Source: JACCTU01 sp963737405 (GTDB lineage Bacteria; Actinomycetota; Thermoleophilia; Gaiellales; Gaiellaceae). Taken from it: 64,000 nt of DNA. The notes under the pieces are model-generated. The model had not been told where the DNA came from. It searched no databases and worked only from the letters and a program-made list of their open reading frames with translations. The stretch is taken from contig CAVTSL010000007.1 of assembly GCA_963737405.1 (NCBI GenBank), positions 219,063-283,062 on the forward strand, in the 5' to 3' direction. Position numbers and translations under genes: made by a program. Numbering within the stretch: the stretch's first letter is position 1; each line of letters starts with the position of its first letter. Positions 60,229 through 64,000 of this stretch are shown one piece after another.

Positions 60229-61638
60229 CTACCTCTTGAAGAAGACGACGTCGCCTTCGCCCTCGACGGCGAAGACGTCCCTCGAGCGGGGGACGGCCGG
60301 CGCGGCGAGCGGCGGCGGATCGCCCTGCCAGCGGAAGGCGCTGCCGGCGAACGACTGGAACCACGCCTGCTGCTGCGGGTAGAGCGTCGGCGGCTGGAGC
60401 TGCAGGTGGAGGTGCGGGCCCGTCGCGTGGCCGGTCGAGCCGACGAGGCCCACGGGCTCGCCGGCGGAGAGCGCGGCTCCGGCCTCGACGCTCGGCTCGC
60501 GGTACGCGAGGTGGCAGTACGTCCACTCGAGCCCGTCGGAGGTCCGCATCGTGAAGCCGATCCCGCAGCGCGAGTCGTAGCTCCACGCGCGCAGCACCTG
60601 CCCGTCGGAGAGCGCGTAGAGCGGCGAGCCCTGCGGCGCGGCGATGTCGGCGGCCGGGTAGTCGTGGTGGTCGGCGCCGACCGAGACGACGCTCGGGCCG
60701 CCGCCGACCGGGAAGACGTAGTTGCCGGAGAACGACGGCGCCGCGAGAAGCGTGCCGGCGGCGGGCGAGAACGAGGCGGCCAGCGCGCGCTGCCGTGCGT
60801 CCTCGAGCGCCTGCTCCGCCTCGCGAAGAACGGCTCGCAGCTCGACGACGCGCTCCGCCGCCGCCGCCGCGTCGACCCCCGCGAGGGTCGCGCGCTTCTG
60901 CGCGGCGAGCCGGTCGGAGAAGAGCCGCTGCTTCGGCACCGCGGCGAGAAGGTCGGCCTCGATCGCGCCGAGGCGCTTTCGGTGCTTCAGGGCCCGCGTC
61001 AGCGCCTTGCTCGCCTGCACGGTCGCGAGCTGCGCGCCGCTGAGATCCTGCTGCATCGAGTCGAACGTGAGCGTCGCCTCTCCCCCGCCCTGACCGAAGA
61101 CGTTCGCGAGCTCGAGCACGTCGTCGACGTACCAGGTCGCGTGGTTGTAGGCGAACACCGCGCGGCGGAGATCCGACGCTCCACCCGCGGCAGCGAGGTA
61201 GCGCGCCGCCGAGTACACGCCGTCCTCGGGATCCCACGGGTCGGCGATCCGATCGCCGTCGCCGTCGGTTCCCCACCGCAGCCAGGTGTCCGGCATGAAC
61301 TGCATCCAGCCGACGGCCCCGGCCGAGCTCGGGCCCATGTTGCGACCGAAGTTCGACTCGATCTTGTTGATCGCGGCGAGCACCTGCCACGGGATCCCGT
61401 ACGCGGCTCCGGCCCGCTGCCAGAGCGCCTGGAGCTCGGGGTACGAGATCGTCGGCGTCGCCATCCCGCGCTCGGTCCAGGCAACCGGCAGGAGCAGGGA
61501 GCCGGGCGTGTTCGGCGTGTCGGCGCTCGGCAGCAGGGCCGGCGCGGCAGCCTCGGGGACAACCGCGAAGACGTCGGCTCGGGCCGTTCCCCCCGTGACC
61601 GTCAGGACGAGGGCGGCGAGGAGTGCGAGGCGCTTCAT
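60229..61638 (-). CDS. Lytic transglycosylase - coiled coil - LytM (M23) fusion
   Basis: A 469-residue secreted enzyme: signal peptide (1-21), SLT domain (about 65-180, INKIESNFGRNMGPSSAGAVGW with catalytic Glu94), a coiled coil (about 195-290) and an M23 domain (about 305-415) with HHDYPAADIAAP, the zinc His/Asp, and the HLHLQL metal motif. Both catalytic sites look intact, so it can cut glycan and peptide. It overlaps pilT copy 2 by 4 bases (ATGA), so its expression is tied to the pilus. Confidence 0.9.
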   Translation of the reverse strand: MKRLALLAALVLTVTGGTARADVFAVVPEAAAPALLPSADTPNTPGSLLLPVAWTERGMATPTISYPELQALWQRAGAAYGIPWQVLAAINKIESNFGRNMGPSSAGAVGWMQFMPDTWLRWGTDGDGDRIADPWDPEDGVYSAARYLAAAGGASDLRRAVFAYNHATWYVDDVLELANVFGQGGGEATLTFDSMQQDLSGAQLATVQASKALTRALKHRKRLGAIEADLLAAVPKQRLFSDRLAAQKRATLAGVDAAAAAERVVELRAVLREAEQALEDARQRALAASFSPAAGTLLAAPSFSGNYVFPVGGGPSVVSVGADHHDYPAADIAAPQGSPLYALSDGQVLRAWSYDSRCGIGFTMRTSDGLEWTYCHLAYREPSVEAGAALSAGEPVGLVGSTGHATGPHLHLQLQPPTLYPQQQAWFQSFAGSAFRWQGDPPPLAAPAVPRSRDVFAVEGEGDVVFFKR

Positions 61639-62807
61639 CCCGCCGGCGGCGCGGCGAGTCGCAGCTCGGGCAGGCCGAGCTCGTTCGGCTCGGGAGCCTT
61701 CGCTTCCTCTTCGGCCTGCCGCTGGTCGGCCACCTGCTGCTTGAGCGCGCGCTCGAGCGCGACGAGGAAGTCGTGGCGGTTCGTCGACGCGTCGGCGGCG
61801 ACATCCTTGTCGATCGTCCCCGCGACCACGAGGTCGATCAACGCCGTCGTGAACGTCTGCATGTCGAAGAACGAGCCGTCGTCGATCGCCTCGATGATCT
61901 CCTCGGTCTTGTTCTCGCGGATCAGGTCGGCGATGCGGACGTTGTTGACCATGATCTCGACCGCCGCGATCCGGCCGCCGTCGGTCTTCGGCAGGAGCCG
62001 CTGGCTGACGACGCCGCGCAGGACGCCGGCCAGGATCGAGCGGATCTGCTGCTGCTTGGCCTCGGGGAAGAACTCGATCACACGGCTGATCGTCTCGGCG
62101 GCGTCAACGGTGTGGAGCGTCGAGAGGACGAGGTGGCCGGACTCGGCCGCCTGGAGCGCGGTCTGCGCGGTCTCGGCGTCGCGGAGCTCGCCGATCAGGA
62201 TCACGTCGGGGTCCTGGCGGAGTGCACGCCTGAGCGCCTGGCCGAACGACTCGGTGTCGAGGCCGACCTCGCGCTGGTTGACGATGCAGCCCTCGTCCGA
62301 GTGGAGGATCTCGATCGGGTCCTCGATCGTCACGATGTGCTGCCGCCGCGTGCGGTTGATCTCGCCGATCATCGCCGCGAGCGTCGTCGTCTTGCCCGAG
62401 CCGGTTGCGCCGGTGACGAGGACGAGGCCGCGGTGCTCCGTGGTCAGGCGTGCGACACCCGGCGGAAGGGCAAGGTCGGAGAACGTCGGGACGCGCTTCG
62501 GGATCACGCGGAAGGCGAAGGAGATCGAGCCGCGCTGGCGGAAGCCGTTCACGCGGAACCGCGGCAGGCCGTCGGCCTGGTACGCGATGTCGAGGTCGCC
62601 GGTGTTCTGGAAGAGCTGGAGCCGCGCCGGCGCGGTGACGCAGACGGCTGCGAGCGCGACCTCGAGGTCCGAGAGCTCGAGCGGCGGCGCGTCGTCCATC
62701 GGCCCGAGCGCACCGTCGCGCCGCACGATCGGAGGCTGTCCTTCCTTCAGGTGAACGTCGGTCGCGCCGAGTTCGACGGCACGCCGGAGGATGGCGTCGA
62801 GGTCCAT
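61635..62807 (-). CDS. pilT: Type IV pilus ATPase PilT (copy 2)
   Basis: A 390-residue PilT with Walker A GATGSGKTTTLAAMIGEI near 135, VTIEDPIEILHS, Walker B LRQDPDVILIGELRDAE near 200, His box STLHTVDAAETI and RIADLIRENKTEEI, the PilT-type C-terminal signature, followed by an extension of about 60 residues. It differs from copy 1 in the loops, so it could be a PilU-like partner. The ATG lies 7 bases after a GCCGACAA element. Confidence 0.93.
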   Translation of the reverse strand: MDLDAILRRAVELGATDVHLKEGQPPIVRRDGALGPMDDAPPLELSDLEVALAAVCVTAPARLQLFQNTGDLDIAYQADGLPRFRVNGFRQRGSISFAFRVIPKRVPTFSDLALPPGVARLTTEHRGLVLVTGATGSGKTTTLAAMIGEINRTRRQHIVTIEDPIEILHSDEGCIVNQREVGLDTESFGQALRRALRQDPDVILIGELRDAETAQTALQAAESGHLVLSTLHTVDAAETISRVIEFFPEAKQQQIRSILAGVLRGVVSQRLLPKTDGGRIAAVEIMVNNVRIADLIRENKTEEIIEAIDDGSFFDMQTFTTALIDLVVAGTIDKDVAADASTNRHDFLVALERALKQQVADQRQAEEEAKAPEPNELGLPELRLAAPPAG

Positions 62808-62814
62808 GCACCCG

Positions 62815-62842
62815 TTGTCGGCACGTGCCGGAGCTCGCTTGA
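62815..62842 (-). promoter_or_regulatory. Sigma-28-type promoter of pilT copy 2 and the transglycosylase
   Basis: TCAA-N16-GCCGACAA followed by exactly 7 bases and the ATG. One mismatch in the octamer. Confidence 0.63.
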
Positions 62843-62849
62843 GCCGGGC

Positions 62850-62855
62850 TAGAAT
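62850..62855 (+). promoter_or_regulatory. Probable -10 element of tRNA-Tyr
   Basis: TAGAAT lies 12 bases before the tRNA 5' end. It matches the spacing before tRNA-Met and tRNA-Thr. The short gap to the opposite pilT promoter makes this region a divergent promoter. Confidence 0.45.
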
Positions 62856-62867
62856 GGCCGTCCTCCC

Positions 62868-62949
62868 GGGGGTGTGCCCGAGCGGCCAAAGGGAGCGGTC
62901 TGTAAAACCGCCGGCTCAGCCTACGAAGGTTCGAATCCTTCCGCCCCCA
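62868..62949 (+). tRNA. tRNA-Tyr (GTA anticodon)
   Basis: An 82-base type II tRNA: acceptor GGGGGTG/CGCCCCC, anticodon stem GCGGT-CTGTAAA-ACCGC with anticodon GTA, a long variable arm and T-arm GAAGG-TTCGAAT-CCTTC, discriminator A, no encoded CCA. Confidence 0.95.
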
Positions 62950-62957
62950 TTTCATCC

Positions 62958-63881
62958 GTGAGCGCGCGGCTTGTCTTCGTCGGTCTTCGCGTCCATGACG
63001 TGGACGCGGCCGCGCGGTTCTACCGCGCGGCGTTCGACGTGGACGTCTCCGTGGAGGCCGAGGTGCGGGTCGTGCTCGCGCCGACCGGGGAACTCGGCTT
63101 CGTCGTCGACGACCTCGAAGCCGCGCACGCGCGCGCCGTCGCCGCGGGCGCCCAGGTCTCACGGGAGCCGCGCGACGGCTCGGCCGCCTACCTCGACCCG
63201 GACGGGAACGTCGTCACGCTCACCGAGAGCGCACGAGCCGTTCGCGTCGCCGGCGTCGACCTGGCGCGCGGCGCGTTGGCCGTCGTCGTGCTGGAAGGCA
63301 ATCGAGTCGTCGATGCGTTCCGTTGCGAGACCTTCGCCGAGGCGTTGCTCGTGGACGCCGCGGTGGTCGGCATCGACGTCCAGATCGGGCTGCCGGAAAC
63401 GGGCGGCCGCGCGGCGGACGACGAAGCGCGCCGCTTCGTCGGCGCCCGGGCTTCGAGCGTGTTCGCGACGCCGATCCGCGCGGTGCTCGAAGCGCCGACC
63501 TACGCGGACGCGCGGCGCGTCGCGACCGAGCTGACCGGCAAGTCGGTCTCGGCGCAGGCATACGCGCTCGGCCGCCGCATCCTCGAAGTCGACGAGTACG
63601 CGCACCGCGACGAGCGCGTGATCGAGGTGCATCCCGAGGTCTCGTTTCGCGAGCTCGCGCGTCGACCACTGTTGTCGAAGCACCGGCTCGAGGGCCTCAT
63701 CGAGCGCCGCGCACTGCTCGAGGAGGCGGGGATCGAGGTACCGGCGTCGGCCCCGCGGATCGCGGAGCCCGATCTGCTCGACGCGACGATCGTCGCGTGG
63801 ACGGCGGAGCGGTACGCACGCGGCGAGGCGCTGCCGCTGCCGCCGGACCACAGCGAGCGCATCGGCGCGATCTGGCGCTAG
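62958..63881 (+). CDS. VOC (glyoxalase-like) - DUF429 fusion protein
   Basis: A 307-residue protein. Residues 1-95 form a VOC domain (VFVGLRVHDVDAAARFYRAAF, GFVVDDLEAAHARAVAAGAQ, YLDPDGNVVTLTE). Residues about 98-305 match DUF429, a predicted RNase H-like nuclease family: VAGVDLARGALAVVVLEGN, VGIDVQIGLPETGGRAADD, the SSVFATPIRAVLEAPTYADA block and VIEVHPEVSFREL. The join is seamless, with no spacer. Family members are normally separate. The start is the GTG at 62958. Confidence 0.82.
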   Translation: MSARLVFVGLRVHDVDAAARFYRAAFDVDVSVEAEVRVVLAPTGELGFVVDDLEAAHARAVAAGAQVSREPRDGSAAYLDPDGNVVTLTESARAVRVAGVDLARGALAVVVLEGNRVVDAFRCETFAEALLVDAAVVGIDVQIGLPETGGRAADDEARRFVGARASSVFATPIRAVLEAPTYADARRVATELTGKSVSAQAYALGRRILEVDEYAHRDERVIEVHPEVSFRELARRPLLSKHRLEGLIERRALLEEAGIEVPASAPRIAEPDLLDATIVAWTAERYARGEALPLPPDHSERIGAIWR

Positions 63882-63899
63882 CGCCGCCGGAAGCGGCGC
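63881..63899 (+). terminator. Hairpin after the VOC-DUF429 gene
   Basis: GCGCCGC-CGGAA-GCGGCGC, a perfect 7-base stem directly at the stop codon. No T-run; a weak terminator candidate. Confidence 0.45.
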
Positions 63900-63910
63900 C
63901 CGAGCACGGC

Positions 63911-63916
63911 TAGACT
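63911..63916 (+). promoter_or_regulatory. Probable -10 element of tRNA-Thr
   Basis: TAGACT lies 11 bases before the tRNA 5' end and is identical to the element before tRNA-Met. Confidence 0.45.
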
Positions 63917-63927
63917 GTTCGTTCGCT

Positions 63928-64000
63928 GCCCTCTTAGCTCAGTTGGTAGAGCACCTCCATGGTAAGGAGGGGGTCGACGGTTCGAGTCCGTCAGAGGGCT
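63928..64000 (+). tRNA. tRNA-Thr (GGT anticodon)
   Basis: A 73-base cloverleaf ending at the window edge: acceptor GCCCTCT/AGAGGGC, anticodon stem CCTCC-ATGGTAA-GGAGG with anticodon GGT, T-arm GACGG-TTCGAGT-CCGTC, discriminator T. Complete apart from the untemplated CCA. Confidence 0.93.

Overview
The window is a high-GC bacterial chromosome segment. Gene order in the rif/str/S10 region, GTG and TTG starts, translationally coupled genes (GTGA, ATGA, TAGTG, TGATG overlaps) and an ungapped type IV pilus locus of PilMNO type suggest a deep-branching actinobacterium, most likely class Thermoleophilia (Gaiellales or Solirubrobacterales). That placement is inference from protein content; no 16S gene is present.

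47-7181 (minus strand) is one run of translation genes: rpsL-rpsG-fusA-tuf-rpsJ-rplC-rplD-rplW-rplB-rpsS, the str and S10 operons joined end to end. 7411-15389 is an accessory block: a GGDEF diguanylate cyclase, a secreted unknown, a three-gene cell-surface unit (tiny membrane protein, methyltransferase, membrane sulfatase-like enzyme) and a large secreted unknown. 15438-29138 holds rpoC and rpoB and, after an insertion of two genes, rplL-rplJ-rplA-rplK-nusG-secE-rpmG, with tRNA-Met upstream.

29322-44918 is a mixed region: C5-epimerase-like protein, FAD oxidase, two peptidoglycan enzymes, DUF1697, PPK2, two phosphotransferases, GH3 glycosidase, reductase, cupin, MmpL transporter. 44953-62807 is a nearly complete type IV pilus locus: pilC, minor pilins, pilP-O-N-M-T, two near-identical major pilins, a thioredoxin-like membrane protein, pilB, pilD, PASTA protein, a lytic transglycosylase/LytM fusion and a second pilT. 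A RAYT transposase flanked by two REP palindromes sits inside it. tRNA-Tyr, a VOC-DUF429 fusion gene and tRNA-Thr close the window.

The most interesting signal is regulatory. Seven transcription units of the pilus locus begin with the same element, T(C/T/A)(A/T)(A/G)-N16-GCCGATA, which matches the FliA/WhiG (sigma-28 family) promoter. In five of the seven exactly 7 bases separate the GCCGATA octamer from the start codon, so these mRNAs should be leaderless. The locus looks like a dedicated sigma-factor regulon that also contains wall-opening enzymes.

A caution: at least nine genes, including essential rpsS, rplD and rpoB, are broken by single or double base indels, often in G/C runs. This points to uncorrected indel errors in the sequence. 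Gene ends in the affected entries are given as they would be after repair.
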